Notes: a model not told the origin generated them from the sequence alone. A stretch of DNA of 64,000 bases from Streptomyces tirandamycinicus (GCF_003097515.1 NZ_CP029188.1:6864531-6928530); one strand, 5' to 3'. Shown: positions 36,402 to 45,331, counted from the first letter of the stretch. Numbers and translations are program-made.

Positions 36402-36746
36402 ATGACCGCTGAGCCCCTTCTTTCGCTGTCGTCGGTGCTGTCGGAGCCGGCCGACGACCCCCGCCGGGTGTTCGGTGCGCGTGACATCGGCGGGCTGTAC
36501 CCCGCGACGGCGGGTGTCGAGACCGACCTCCTGCCGCCCGCCGCGGAGCAGCGGCTGTCCATCCCGATCGCGGCGCACGACCGGCGGCGACTGGACCTGC
36601 ACTCGGCCCTGACCGCCAACGGGGTCGCGCCGCTGCCCGGCGACCTGGACGCGATCAACACCCTCAGTGCGCTCGACGACCGGACGGTGGAGACCATCCT
36701 GCACTGGATCACCGTCCCGGGCCCGAGGGCGGCCCGCGCCAGTTGA
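36402..36746 (+). CDS. small hypothetical protein
   Basis: A 114-residue protein. No signal peptide, membrane segment or known motif is seen. It contains VFGARDIGGLYPATAGVETD in the middle and an acidic helix (LDAINTLSALDDRTVETIL) at the C-terminus. ATG 36402 is well supported by TGGAGG at 36391-36396. Third positions are strongly G/C, consistent with a real gene. I do not recognise the family. A 36-bp tandem repeat begins at its stop codon. Confidence 0.65.
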   Translation: MTAEPLLSLSSVLSEPADDPRRVFGARDIGGLYPATAGVETDLLPPAAEQRLSIPIAAHDRRRLDLHSALTANGVAPLPGDLDAINTLSALDDRTVETILHWITVPGPRAARAS

Positions 36747-36847
36747 CCGGCCTCCGGCGCTCAAGCGGCCTCCGTCAGCCGACCGGCCTCCGGCGCTCGA
36801 CTCGTCCCCGTCAGTCGACCGGTCTCCGCCGGTCGAGCGGCCCGTAG
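36740..36847. repeat. 36-bp tandem repeat starting at a stop codon
   Basis: Three units at 36740-36775, 36776-36811 and 36812-36847 start CAGTTGACCGG, CAGCCGACCGG and CAGTCGACCGG. The first overlaps the TGA stop (36744-36746) of the small hypothetical gene. Confidence 0.8.
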
Positions 36848-37152
36848 GGGAAGGTTTCGTGGTCGGGCGGCCCGCCGGCGAACGGCCGCTTCCGCGAAGG
36901 GCGGGGTAACCGCACCGGCCGACCGCCGGAGTGCGCCCGCGGCCACCGACGACGGCCGCGGGCGCACGTCCGTCCCCGGGAGCCCGGAGCCCGGCCGCCC
37001 GCTGCCGGCGGCTCCCGGCGTCCCCGGCGGCTCCCGCCGGTCCCGGCGACAGCTGGCGGTCTCGGCGACACCTGGCGGCATCCGGTGGCCGCTGGCAGCG
37101 GAAGAGCCCGTGTGCTGTAGTGACGTGCCAAGGGAAAGATGGGGGTCCTCCG
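36848..37152. other. spacer downstream of repeat array
   Basis: 305 bases with a strong hairpin (36931-36967), short CGGCGGCTCCCGG repeats near 37005-37040 and the leader of the TetR gene. No gene is called. Confidence 0.5.
36931..36967 (+). terminator. strong hairpin
   Basis: GTGCGCCCGCGGCC (36931-36944) pairs perfectly over 14 bp with 36954-36967 around a 9-base loop. It lies 184 bases past the small hypothetical gene and 185 bases before the TetR start. Confidence 0.75.
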
Positions 37153-37716
37153 ATGGCGCGTCAGTCCTACCACCACGGCGACCTGCGCAGGGCGATTCTC
37201 GACGCGGCGATCGAGGCGATCGGCGAATCCGGTCCGGGTGCCATGAGCCTCCGGGAGCTGGCCCGCCGGGTGGGGGTCTCGCACGCCGCTCCGCAGCACC
37301 ACTTCGGCGACAAGGCCGGGCTGCTGACCGCGGTGGCGTGCCAGGGCTTCGAGCTCCTCGCCGACGCGCTGACCGAGGCCGGCGGTGAACTCCTGGACGT
37401 GGGCACGGCCTACGTGGACTTCGCCGTGACACACCGGGCGCACTTCGACCTGATGTTCCAGCCGAAGCTGTACCACGCGGACGCTCCGGAGGTACGCGCC
37501 GCGCGTGAGCGGGCCGGTCTGGCGCTGGCCGGGGGACTGCAGCGGATGCCCGCCGGCCCGGGTACCGCGTCCGCTCACGCGCCCCTGGCCGCCTGGTCGA
37601 TCGTGCACGGCTTCGCCACGCTCTGGCTGGCCGGAGCCCTGCCGGAGGACATGGGGGACGATCCCGCAGCGGCCGCACGACCGGTGATCGAGCTCCTCTT
37701 CGCCCGCGGGGGGTAG
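37153..37716 (+). CDS. TetR-family regulator
   Basis: A 187-residue TetR protein. The DNA-binding domain (1-60) reads YHHGDLRRAILDAAIEAIGE, MSLRELARRVGVSHAAPQHHFGDKAGLL, typical of TetR members with the SHAAPQHHFGDK recognition helix. The C-terminal ligand domain (65-187) resembles the WHG-type, with FAVTHRAHFDLMFQP and WSIVHGFATLWLAGAL. ATG 37153 is the natural start. It is convergent with the oxidoreductase gene, so its target is not obvious. Confidence 0.9.
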   Translation: MARQSYHHGDLRRAILDAAIEAIGESGPGAMSLRELARRVGVSHAAPQHHFGDKAGLLTAVACQGFELLADALTEAGGELLDVGTAYVDFAVTHRAHFDLMFQPKLYHADAPEVRAARERAGLALAGGLQRMPAGPGTASAHAPLAAWSIVHGFATLWLAGALPEDMGDDPAAAARPVIELLFARGG

Positions 37717-37885
37717 TGCGCCCCGCCCACGTCAGGAGGGCCGGCCCGGTCCCGGCTCGCGGAGCACGGGTCGCCTCCGCTCGCGGGCCGGGGCTTCCGG
37801 TTGCGGGGACCAGGCCCGCTTGCCTGCCGTCGACCACACCCGCTGCCCCGCCGTCACCCACACCGCGGGCCGACCGAGCGCCCAG

Positions 37886-38809
37886 TCATCCCCGTTCGGC
37901 CCGTTCGGCCCGTTCGTCTCGGGACGGCCGTTCGGCGTCCGTGCGCGCCTCGACCGCCCGCAGCACCGCGACCATGTCGGACGCGCCGTGGCCGAGCGCC
38001 ACGGCCTCCCCGAAGAGGGCGTGGCAGACGTCCAGCAGGGGTGACGCCAGCCCCGACTTCCTCGCGGCCTCCGCGATCAGCCGGTTGTTCTTGAGTACGT
38101 CCGCCGCCGCGGCCTGGGCCTCGAAGTCACGGCCGAGCAGCTTCGGCGCCTTCGTCCGCAGGACCCCGCTGGACATCGGTCCCGCTTCCAGCACTTCGAG
38201 GAACCGTTCCCGGTCCAGGCCGTGCCGGTCCGCGAAGTGGTACGCCTCGGTCAGCCCGGTGACCATCGTGATCAGGAACAGGTTCACCGCGAGCTTCGTC
38301 AGCAGGGCGTTGGGGACCGGGCCGCAGACGAACGCCTCGTGGCACATCGGGCGCAGCAGCGGGCGGACCGACTCCACCGCGGCCTCCCCCCCGGCCAGCA
38401 TGGCGACCAGGCTGCCGTCCTCGGCGGGCCCCCGGGAACCGGAGACCGGGGCCTCGACATACCGTCCGCCCGCGGCACGCACCTCGCACTCGAGACGCCG
38501 GGAGTACTCCGGAGACGTCGTGCCCATGTGGACGATCGTCCGTCCTTTGACGTTCGCTGTGAACTCCGGCGTGCCTCGGCCCAGTACGGCGTCGGTCGAC
38601 GGCCCGTCCGCCAGCATCATGAGCACCACGCCGCACCGCGCGAAGACCTCGGACGGCCGGGCGGCGACCCGGGCTCCCGCCGCGCGCAGCGGCTCGCACC
38701 GGGCTGGGCTGCGGTTCCAGACGACGAGCTCCCGACCCGAACGTACGAGGTTGAGCGCCATGGGCTGCCCCATGATCCCCAGCCCCACGAAGCCCATACG
38801 GGTGTCCAT
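37886..38809 (-). CDS. 3-hydroxyisobutyrate-dehydrogenase-family NAD(P) oxidoreductase
   Basis: A 307-residue beta-hydroxyacid dehydrogenase. The Rossmann motif is [16 protein letters not shown] at the N-terminus. The substrate-binding glycine motif is [17 protein letters not shown] (about 118). The catalytic lysine region is [16 protein letters not shown] (about 165-180) and KNNRLIAEA is the cofactor-side motif near 245. ATG 38809 is used; a second in-frame ATG lies 4 codons later and the ribosome site is weak. It is divergent from a TetR gene across two copies of an 18-bp palindrome and is probably its main target. Confidence 0.9.
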   Translation of the reverse strand: MDTRMGFVGLGIMGQPMALNLVRSGRELVVWNRSPARCEPLRAAGARVAARPSEVFARCGVVLMMLADGPSTDAVLGRGTPEFTANVKGRTIVHMGTTSPEYSRRLECEVRAAGGRYVEAPVSGSRGPAEDGSLVAMLAGGEAAVESVRPLLRPMCHEAFVCGPVPNALLTKLAVNLFLITMVTGLTEAYHFADRHGLDRERFLEVLEAGPMSSGVLRTKAPKLLGRDFEAQAAAADVLKNNRLIAEAARKSGLASPLLDVCHALFGEAVALGHGASDMVAVLRAVEARTDAERPSRDERAERAERG

Positions 38810-38839
38810 CCAGCACCACCACGGTCGCCTTGTCTCGCT

Positions 38840-38882
38840 ATGACGCTCGTCATGATACGGGACCCTATGACGCTCGTCATAG
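38840..38882. promoter_or_regulatory. twin operators for the adjacent TetR regulator
   Basis: ATGACG-CT-CGTCAT occurs twice, at 38840-38853 and 38867-38880, with centres 27 bp apart. The second extends to a perfect 18-bp palindrome CTATGACGCTCGTCATAG (38865-38882). They begin 31 bases upstream of the oxidoreductase start on the minus strand. Confidence 0.75.
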
Positions 38883-38953
38883 CGGAACCTCTGGCCCCGG
38901 CCCCGGCCCCGGCCTCGGCCCCCCGTCGCCCGGGGCGGTCCGGCTCGCGTCGA

Positions 38954-38959
38954 TAAGCT
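38954..38959 (+). promoter_or_regulatory. -10 element TAAGCT of the TetR gene
   Basis: TAAGCT in GATAAGCTGAGG, 54 bases before the TetR start. No clear -35 is seen. The operators lie 70 bases upstream, so they seem aimed mainly at the divergent oxidoreductase promoter. Confidence 0.45.
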
Positions 38960-39013
38960 GAGGCGACCCGGGCGCTGACCACGCGCCCTCGTTCGCCGGT
39001 CGGTGGGAGGTCG

Positions 39014-39622
39014 ATGATGACGGGTTCCGGGCGGGGGCCGCGGGAGCGGATGGTCTTCAGCGCGGCCCAGCTCATCCGGCGCGACGGTGTCACGGCCACG
39101 GGGATGCGGGACGTGGCCACCCACGCCTCGGCACCGCGCGGTTCGCTCCAGCACTACTTCCCGGGAGGGAAGGAGCAACTCGTCAACGAGGCCGTCGCCT
39201 GGGCGGGGCGGTACGCGGCGAAGCGCGTCGACCGGTTCCTCGCCGAGATGCCCCGCCCCACGCCGGGCGGGCTGTTCGCCGCCATGGTGCGCCAGTGGAC
39301 CGACGAGTACGAGACCTCGGGTTTTGAAACGGGTTGTCCCGTCGCCGCGGCGACGGTGGACTGCACGGCCGCCACCGAGTCCACCCGCGTCGCCGCCGCC
39401 GACGCCTTCGCCTGCTGGAACCGTCCGGTGGCCCGCGCGCTGGGCGAGATGGGCGTACCGTCCGGCCGCACCGAGGCCCTCGCCACGCTCATGATCGGCG
39501 CCCTCGAGGGCGCGATCCTCATCGCCCGTGCCGAACGTGACGTACGCGCGCTGAACTGCGTTGCGGGGGAACTCGGCCCGCTTCTCGACGGATGCGCCAC
39601 GGAACGGCCGACGGGGCGGTGA
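39014..39622 (+). CDS. TetR-family regulator, LmrA/YxaF type
   Basis: A 202-residue TetR protein. HTH region 8-60: [51 protein letters not shown]. The [13 protein letters not shown] motif and the C-terminal [11 protein letters not shown] are typical of the LmrA/YxaF subgroup, often repressors of dehydrogenases or efflux pumps that sense flavonoids or drugs. ATG 39014 has GGGAGG upstream. It is divergent from the oxidoreductase, with twin palindromes between them, so it probably represses it. The ligand is unknown. Confidence 0.92.
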   Translation: MMTGSGRGPRERMVFSAAQLIRRDGVTATGMRDVATHASAPRGSLQHYFPGGKEQLVNEAVAWAGRYAAKRVDRFLAEMPRPTPGGLFAAMVRQWTDEYETSGFETGCPVAAATVDCTAATESTRVAAADAFACWNRPVARALGEMGVPSGRTEALATLMIGALEGAILIARAERDVRALNCVAGELGPLLDGCATERPTGR

Positions 39623-39769
39623 AGGCCCCGGGGCGGCCGGACCAGGCCAGGCCAGGCCGGTCCCGGCCTGCCGAACCTGACCTTGCTTGCCTGTCTGCCT
39701 GCCTGTCTGCCTGCGCTGACGGGGCCTGGCCTGACCTGACCTGACCTGAACCGACCGGCCCGGGCCCGG

Positions 39770-40339
39770 TCAGTGGCCGCCGCGGTTCTCGACACAGGGT
39801 CCCGTCCCGGGCTGGGGCTCGGCGTAGGCGCCGTGTACCTCGCCGGTCAGCTCCTCCGCGGTGAAGCGCCCGGACACGCACGCGACTCCCGTGTGGACGC
39901 TGTAGAAGCCGTACCCGATGTGTACGCCGTGCTCCTTGCCGCAGCCGAGGTTCCGCAGCGCGGCCGCGATGCGCTCGTCCCGGAAGTCACCCTCCGCACG
40001 GGCCTTCTCCAGTTCCGTCCGGATGAGCGCGGCCGACGCCTCGCCCTGGGCGCGGCTGTCCGCGGCCAGCGGGGCCTGAGTGCGGTAGGCGTGGTTGTCG
40101 GCGTAGTTGGGCGGAGCGTCCACGTTCTCCCTCGTACGACCGCCGTCCACGCTGGGGGCCGGGGAGGACGGCACGGCCACGGGTACCTCGGCGGCCTGAG
40201 CGCACGTCGGCCGTGGAGTGAAGGACGGCGCCGGGGCGGCCCCCTGGGTCCGCGTCGGCCCGTCCCGCTGGGTGCCGCACGCCGTCGCGGTGAGCGCGAC
40301 GAGGACGGCCGTTGCTGCGGCTGATCGTCTGATGGACAT
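39770..40339 (-). CDS. putative lipoprotein
   Basis: A 189-residue exported protein. The signal peptide is MSIRRSAAATAVLVALTATAC with a lipobox-like ATAC at residue 21 (Ala at -3 is atypical, so lipidation is likely but not certain). A Thr/Pro/Ala-rich linker (22-60) follows. The folded part contains RTELEKARAEGDFRDERIAA, NLGCGKEHGVHIGYGFYSVH and CVSGRFTAEELTG, with cysteines that could form disulfides. No family is recognised. ATG 40339 has AAGG upstream; the in-frame ATG at 40375 would put extra residues before the signal. Confidence 0.75.
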   Translation of the reverse strand: MSIRRSAAATAVLVALTATACGTQRDGPTRTQGAAPAPSFTPRPTCAQAAEVPVAVPSSPAPSVDGGRTRENVDAPPNYADNHAYRTQAPLAADSRAQGEASAALIRTELEKARAEGDFRDERIAAALRNLGCGKEHGVHIGYGFYSVHTGVACVSGRFTAEELTGEVHGAYAEPQPGTGPCVENRGGH

Positions 40340-40415
40340 GGGCAGAGCCTTGCGTCTCGGCTCGCTTCGCGCCATGAGTTCGGGTACTCATCTCCGTCCG
40401 CCTCGTCCGCCTCGT

Positions 40416-40451
40416 TCCCCTCACTCCCCTCACTCCCCTCACTCCCCTCAC
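40416..40451. repeat. 9-bp tandem repeat TCCCCTCAC, four copies
   Basis: Four identical units 40416-40451, followed by a C-run. The array lies about 80 bases upstream of the lipoprotein start. Confidence 0.9.
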
Positions 40452-40626
40452 CCCCCTCGTCCCGCACGTGCGCCCCGGGCGGAACGGCACCCGTGCCCGA
40501 GGGCACAGGTGCCGGGCCACCACACCCCGGAGGCTCCCGCATTCGGAGCGACGGACTGCGGCGGGCGGAGTACGGCGGACGGAACCCGGGTGCGGACTGC
40601 GGCGGGCGGAAGACCGCCGGCGGAAC

Positions 40627-40668
40627 ACGGCGGGCGGAATGCGGCGGGCGGAATGCGGTGGACGGAAT
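40627..40668. repeat. 14-bp tandem repeat
   Basis: Units ACGGCGGGCGGAAT, GCGGCGGGCGGAAT and GCGGTGGACGGAAT at 40627, 40641 and 40655, preceded by more degenerate GCGGGCGGA copies back to about 40557. Confidence 0.8.
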
Positions 40669-40945
40669 AGGGCGGCCGTCGGCCGGGTTCAGTAATGGCG
40701 TCCAGCGGCACGCGAAAGGATCGCTCTGATGGGCACCAGGGCCTCCCGCCCCCCGGAGCATCAGGCGCCCTCGCCCCGGCTCCGCCGGCGCCTGCCGTGC
40801 CGCCCATCCCGGGAAGCCCTGCGGGCGGCGAGAAGGAGCCGGTCGACAACGGTTCGAGCCGCTCCCCCGAGGCCGTGTGACAACCCGGCCAGGCGCGCTC
40901 GCCGGGACCCGCATCATCCACCGACCCACCATGCGAGGAATCACC

Positions 40946-41608
40946 ATGAAGATCGGCATCATCGGCGCGGGCAACATCGGCGGAAACCTCACCCGGAGGC
41001 TGACCGCACTGGGACACGACGTCTCGGTGGCCAACTCCCGGGGTCCGCACACCCTGACCGCGCTCGCGGAGGAAACCGGAGCCACCCCGGCCGACGCGAA
41101 GGACGCGGCCCGGGGCGCCGAGCTCGTCGTGGTCACCGTGCCCCTCAAGCGGGTCCCCGACCTGCCGACCGGCCTGTTCGAGGGCGCGGCCGACGGCGTC
41201 GTCGTGATCGACACCGGCAACTACTACCCCAGGGAGCGCGACGGGCGTATCGCGGAGATCGAGGACGGCGGGCTCACCGAGAGCCGCTGGACCGAGCGCC
41301 ACGTCGGCCACGCCGTGATCAAGGCGTTCAACGGCACCTACGCGCAGGACATCCTCGAACGCCCGCGGCCCGCGGGAGACCCCGAGCGGATGGCCCTGCC
41401 GGTCGCCGGGGACGACGAGAGGTCCAAGCGCGTCGTCCGCGCCCTGATCGACGAGCTCGGCTTCGACACCGTCGATGCCGGCGGCATCGACGACTCCTGG
41501 CGCCAGCAGCCCGGCACACCCGTCTACGGCCTCCGGGCCGGAGCGGAGGCGGTCGGCAAGGCCCTCGCCGAGGCGTCCCCCGAAGGTCCGGCCGCCTTCC
41601 GGGGGTGA
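40946..41608 (+). CDS. F420/NADP-reductase-like oxidoreductase
   Basis: A 220-residue Rossmann protein of the F420-dependent NADP reductase family. The N-terminal motif is MKIGIIGAGNIGGNLTRRL, the phosphate-discriminating loop is VANSRGPHTL, and the central VVIDTGNYYPRERDG and KAFNGTYAQDILERPRP are family-typical. ATG 40946 is preferred over 40931 because GAGGAA lies 6 bases before it. Members transfer hydride between F420H2 or NADPH and a partner; the substrate here is not predictable. No operon partner is certain. Confidence 0.87.
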   Translation: MKIGIIGAGNIGGNLTRRLTALGHDVSVANSRGPHTLTALAEETGATPADAKDAARGAELVVVTVPLKRVPDLPTGLFEGAADGVVVIDTGNYYPRERDGRIAEIEDGGLTESRWTERHVGHAVIKAFNGTYAQDILERPRPAGDPERMALPVAGDDERSKRVVRALIDELGFDTVDAGGIDDSWRQQPGTPVYGLRAGAEAVGKALAEASPEGPAAFRG

Positions 41609-41777
41609 CGGCCTTACGCGGTGCGGTGCACGGCGGCGGCCCGGATGCCGTGATGACCGCCGCCACCCCGCGCCCGGCGCCCCGTACGGTGGTGCGAGCG
41701 CTCCGCCGGTCCACGTCCGGCCGACGGGGACGGACGCGCCCACGCCGTGGCGGGCGGCCCTGACGGCCCATCACCCG

Positions 41778-41783
41778 TAGGGT
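41778..41783 (+). promoter_or_regulatory. -10 element TAGGGT giving a leaderless transcript
   Basis: TAGGGT ends 6 bases before ATG 41790 of the MFS gene and no ribosome-binding site is present. The message is therefore predicted to be leaderless. Confidence 0.5.
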
Positions 41784-41789
41784 GCCGGG

Positions 41790-43016
41790 ATGGCCGATCG
41801 CACGGGGGAGACAGGCGGGGCGCACCGCGGCGGAGCGAGCGGGGCACGGCGGCCGGGATATCCGGCGGCTGCCGCGGTGTTCGCCATCGGCATGGCGGGG
41901 ACGACGCTCCCCACGCCGCTCTACGGGCTCTACCAGGAGCAGATCGGCTTCTCCGAGCTGATGGTGACGGTCGTCTTCGCCGTGTACGCGATCGCCGTCA
42001 TCACCGTCCTGCTCGTGGCCGGCAACTACTCCGACCTCGTGGGGCGCCGGCCCGTACTGCTGGCCGCCATGGGCTTCTCGGCCGCCAGCGCCTGCAGTTT
42101 CCTGCTGGAGGGCGGTCTGCCGCTGCTGTTCGCGGGCCGGTTGCTGTCGGGGTGCGCGGCCGGGCTGCTCAGCGGGGCGGCGACGGCCGCCGTCATCGAA
42201 CTCGCCCCGCCGCAGAAGAAGGCGCGTGCCGCCTTCGCGGCCACCGCCGCGAACATGGGCGGGCTCGGCTGCGGCCCGCTGCTGTCCGGGCTGCTCGCGG
42301 AGTACGCGCCGTGGCCGCTGAAGCTGGTCTTCGGCGTGCACCTGGGTCTCATCGCGGTGGCCTGCGTGCTGACGATCCTGCTCCCCGAGACGGTCGAGGA
42401 CCCGCAGCGCCGGCCCCGGCTCAGGCCGCAGGGCATCTCCGTACCGCCCGGGGTGCGGGGCGTCTTCGTCCCCGCTTCCGTCGCGGCCTTCGCCGGATTC
42501 GCCCTCCTCGGACTCTTCACCGCGGTGGCGCCCAGCTTCGTGGCGGTGACCCTCCAGGTGCACAACCTGGCGGTGTCGGGCGCCGTCGTGTTCTCCGTGT
42601 TCCTGGCCTCGACCGCCGGCCAGTCGCTGACACCGTGGGTCGGGGCCGCCCGCGCGCTCCCCGTCGGCTGCGGCGTCCTCGTGCTGGGACTGCTGCTCGT
42701 GGCCTCGTCCCTGCTCGCGCAGTCCCTGCCCCTGCTCGTGCTGGGCGCGCTGTTCGGCGGCACCGGTCAGGGTCTCGCCTTCCGCGCCGCCCTGACCCTG
42801 GTCAGCGACGCGGCACCAGCGCACCACCGGGGCGGAACCATCTCGGCGTTCTTCGTCGTCGCCTACACCGGCATCTCGCTGCCCGTGGTCGGTGTCGGCG
42901 CCCTGGCCGTGGAGCTGGATCTGCGTACGGCCGGACTCGTCTTCGCGGGCTGCGTCGCGGTGGTCGCCTCCGTCGCGGGCGCGTACGCGGCACTCCACCC
43001 GCCGACGCGAGAATGA
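41790..43016 (+). CDS. MFS transporter
   Basis: A 408-residue major-facilitator protein with 12 predicted hydrophobic segments. The loop motif between TM2 and TM3 is GNYSDLVGRRPVLLAAMG, a standard MFS signature A. The N-terminus (1-25) is Gly/Ala/Arg-rich and cytosolic. A variable middle loop (about 205-230: DPQRRPRLRPQ) separates the two six-helix bundles. It probably exports a small drug-like molecule or takes up sugars; the direction and substrate are not determinable. It follows the F420/NADP-reductase-like gene by 181 bases but seems to have its own leaderless promoter. Confidence 0.9.
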   Translation: MADRTGETGGAHRGGASGARRPGYPAAAAVFAIGMAGTTLPTPLYGLYQEQIGFSELMVTVVFAVYAIAVITVLLVAGNYSDLVGRRPVLLAAMGFSAASACSFLLEGGLPLLFAGRLLSGCAAGLLSGAATAAVIELAPPQKKARAAFAATAANMGGLGCGPLLSGLLAEYAPWPLKLVFGVHLGLIAVACVLTILLPETVEDPQRRPRLRPQGISVPPGVRGVFVPASVAAFAGFALLGLFTAVAPSFVAVTLQVHNLAVSGAVVFSVFLASTAGQSLTPWVGAARALPVGCGVLVLGLLLVASSLLAQSLPLLVLGALFGGTGQGLAFRAALTLVSDAAPAHHRGGTISAFFVVAYTGISLPVVGVGALAVELDLRTAGLVFAGCVAVVASVAGAYAALHPPTRE

Positions 43017-43431
43017 GCGCCCCGCCTCGCCCGGGTACCGTCCGGCCTGAGCCCCGCCCCCGCTGGGGCCCGTCTCGCCTCGCCTGCGCCCCTGGCTCGC
43101 CGGCGGCGCCGCACCGCGTCGTCTGAGCCCCGGCCCGCCGGCGGCGACGTACCGGCCCGGCCGGCTGGGCGCGCCCGCACCCGGCTGTGCGCGCCCGCAC
43201 CGGCCCCTCGCCCCGTCCGGATGCCGGGGGAGCATGGCCGTCCTCCGGTGAGACAAGCCGCCCGACCGGTAGTCAAAACGGGCGGAATACTCGCCAACCA
43301 CTTCTCCGTCAGCGGCAGTTGGGTGCGGGCAACACCTTCCCCTGCGGCGCCGCGGTCTGAAATCTTGCGTCCATTCCGTTCATCACACGCCCGGTGTGCG
43401 CCTCGGCGCGACCGGGCTTCCGGAGGATGCA
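43017..43431. other. spacer before subtilase gene
   Basis: 415 bases. A 20-bp tandem repeat lies at 43161-43200, and CACAC-GCCCG-GTGTG arms lie near 43384-43399. The promoter of the protease must be here but no clear hexamers are seen. Confidence 0.5.
43161..43200. repeat. 20-bp tandem repeat, two copies
   Basis: CCGGCTGGGCGCGCCCGCAC (43161-43180) is repeated with one change at 43181-43200. Confidence 0.8.
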
Positions 43432-45249
43432 TTGCCTACCCCCCTCATATCCAGCCGCCTGAGACGTCCGCTCGTGGCGTTCGCCGCCGTCGGGGCGGCT
43501 CTGGTGACGGCCGTCCCCGCGAGTGCCGCACCGGCCGCTCCCCAAGAGGCGAGCGCCCCGGCCGCCCCGGCCGCCCCGGCCGCGTCGGCGGCGCCCGCCG
43601 CCCCGCAGGCCGTCTGGGCCGCCGGGACCCGCGCCTACCTGGTGATCACCGCGCCCGGTGACACGGCCGCCGTGCGCGGCGCCGTCACAGCCAACGGCGG
43701 GACGGTCTTCGCGCACTACGACGCCATCGGTGTGATCGTCGCGCACTCCACGTCCTCGTCGTTCGCCGGCACCATGCGCGGTGTCTCCGGGGTGCAGCAG
43801 GTCGGGGCGACCCGCACCTCGGACGTGCCCGCTGACGCGTACAACCCCGCGCTGCCCGCGGCACCGTCCCAGTCGCCGACCACCCTCACCGAGTCCAACC
43901 GCTGGGACATGACCCAGATCAAGGCGGACAAGGCGTGGGCGGTCAGTACCGGTTCCGCCTCGGTCAAGGTCGGCGTCCTCGACACCGGCGTGGACGACCT
44001 GCACCAGGACATCGCGCCCAACTTCAACGCGGCGGACTCGGTCTCCTGCGCCTACGGCAGGCCCGACACCCGCACCGGTGCCTGGCGCGACATCGGCGAC
44101 CACGGCACGCATGTGGCGGGCACGATCGCCGCGGCGAGGAACGGGAAGGGCGTCATCGGTGTCGCCCCCGGTGTGCGGATCTCCTCCGTCCGTATCGCCG
44201 AACCCACCACCAGCATGTTCTTCGCCGAGAACACCATCTGCGGCTTCATGTGGGCCGGTGACCACGGCTTCAAGGTCACCAACAACAGCTACTACACCGA
44301 TCCGTGGATGTTCAACTGCCCGGACGACGCCGACCAGGCCGCGATCATCGAGGGCGTGAGGCGCGCCCAGCAGTACGCGGAGGGCAAGGGCTCGCTGCAG
44401 GTCGCCGCCGCCGGCAACTCCAACTACGACCTGGCGAACAAGCGCACCGACAGGTCCAGCCCCAACGACTCGACGCCGGTGACCCGCACCATCACCAACG
44501 CCTGCATCGACATCCCGACGGAGCTGCCGGGCGTCGTCACGGTCGCCGCGATGGGGAACGGCAACGTCAAGGCGTCGTACTCCAACTTCGGCCGTGGCAT
44601 CATCGACGTCGCCGCCCCGGGCGGCGACGGTGCGTACGGGGTGTACTCGACACTCCCGGGCGGCAAGTACGGCAACATGAACGGCACGTCGATGGCGTCC
44701 CCGCACGTGGCGGGCGTCGCCGCCCTGATGGTGAGCGCCGACCCGGGCGCGACCCCGGCCGATCTGCGTGCCCGCCTCGCCGCGCAGGCCAACGACACCG
44801 CCTGCCCGTCCGACAGCCGCTGCACGGGTACGACCGCCGACAACGCCTTCTTCGGCGAGGGGCAGGTCGACGCGCTGAAGGCGGTCGGCGGCACACCGCC
44901 CCCGGCCCGCTACTTCGAGAACACCACCGACGTGGCCGTCACCGACAACACCACCGTCGAGTCGCCCATCACGGTCACCGGTCTCACGGGCAACGCCCCC
45001 GCCGCGCTCCGCGTCGGCGTGGACATCAAGCACACCTACCGCGGTGACCTGGTGCTGTCCCTCGTCGCCCCGGACGGCACGGTCTACCTGCTGGAGGACT
45101 TCCCGGACGGCGACAGCGCCGACAACGTCGTGAAGACGTACACGGTGAACGCCTCGTCGGAGGCGGCCGCCGGCACCTGGAAGCTGCGGGTACGCGACAC
45201 CGCAGCCCAGGACACCGGGCGCATCGACGCCTGGAACCTGACCTTCTAG
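43432..45249 (+). CDS. secreted subtilisin-family serine protease with P-domain
   Basis: A 605-residue exported S8 protease. The signal peptide (1-32) is followed by an Ala/Pro linker and an inhibitor-type propeptide (about 60-150). The catalytic triad is Asp184 (GVLDTGVDDLH), His224 (GDHGTHVAGT) and Ser420 (MNGTSMASPHVAG), with oxyanion Asn329 (AAAGNSN). The C-terminal 110 residues form a proprotein-convertase P-domain (TYRGDLVLSLVAPDGTVYLL ... GTWKLRVRDTAAQDTGRID). A TTG start is chosen because GGAGG lies 5 bases upstream and no in-frame ATG/GTG is suitable. A hairpin terminator follows. Confidence 0.94.
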   Translation: MPTPLISSRLRRPLVAFAAVGAALVTAVPASAAPAAPQEASAPAAPAAPAASAAPAAPQAVWAAGTRAYLVITAPGDTAAVRGAVTANGGTVFAHYDAIGVIVAHSTSSSFAGTMRGVSGVQQVGATRTSDVPADAYNPALPAAPSQSPTTLTESNRWDMTQIKADKAWAVSTGSASVKVGVLDTGVDDLHQDIAPNFNAADSVSCAYGRPDTRTGAWRDIGDHGTHVAGTIAAARNGKGVIGVAPGVRISSVRIAEPTTSMFFAENTICGFMWAGDHGFKVTNNSYYTDPWMFNCPDDADQAAIIEGVRRAQQYAEGKGSLQVAAAGNSNYDLANKRTDRSSPNDSTPVTRTITNACIDIPTELPGVVTVAAMGNGNVKASYSNFGRGIIDVAAPGGDGAYGVYSTLPGGKYGNMNGTSMASPHVAGVAALMVSADPGATPADLRARLAAQANDTACPSDSRCTGTTADNAFFGEGQVDALKAVGGTPPPARYFENTTDVAVTDNTTVESPITVTGLTGNAPAALRVGVDIKHTYRGDLVLSLVAPDGTVYLLEDFPDGDSADNVVKTYTVNASSEAAAGTWKLRVRDTAAQDTGRIDAWNLTF

Positions 45250-45270
45250 CGGAACGGAACGGAACGAAAC

Positions 45271-45331
45271 GGGCACGGTACGGGCCCCGGGGAGCGCTTC
45301 GGCGACCTCGCCGGGGCCCGTGCCGGTGCCC
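45271..45331 (+). terminator. hairpin after subtilase gene
   Basis: CGGGCCCCGG pairs with CCGGGGCCCG, extended by GGGCACGG/CCGGTGCCC with small mismatches (left arm about 45271-45290, right arm about 45311-45331). It lies 22 bases past the stop, preceded by a GGAAC tandem repeat (45251-45266). Confidence 0.75.

Larger units (their letters stand above)
40340..40945. other. repeat-rich divergent spacer
   Basis: 606 bases without a credible gene. It includes a 9-bp tandem array (40416-40451) and 14-bp repeats (40557-40668). Frames here give only Arg/Pro/Gly-rich shadow peptides. Confidence 0.6.
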
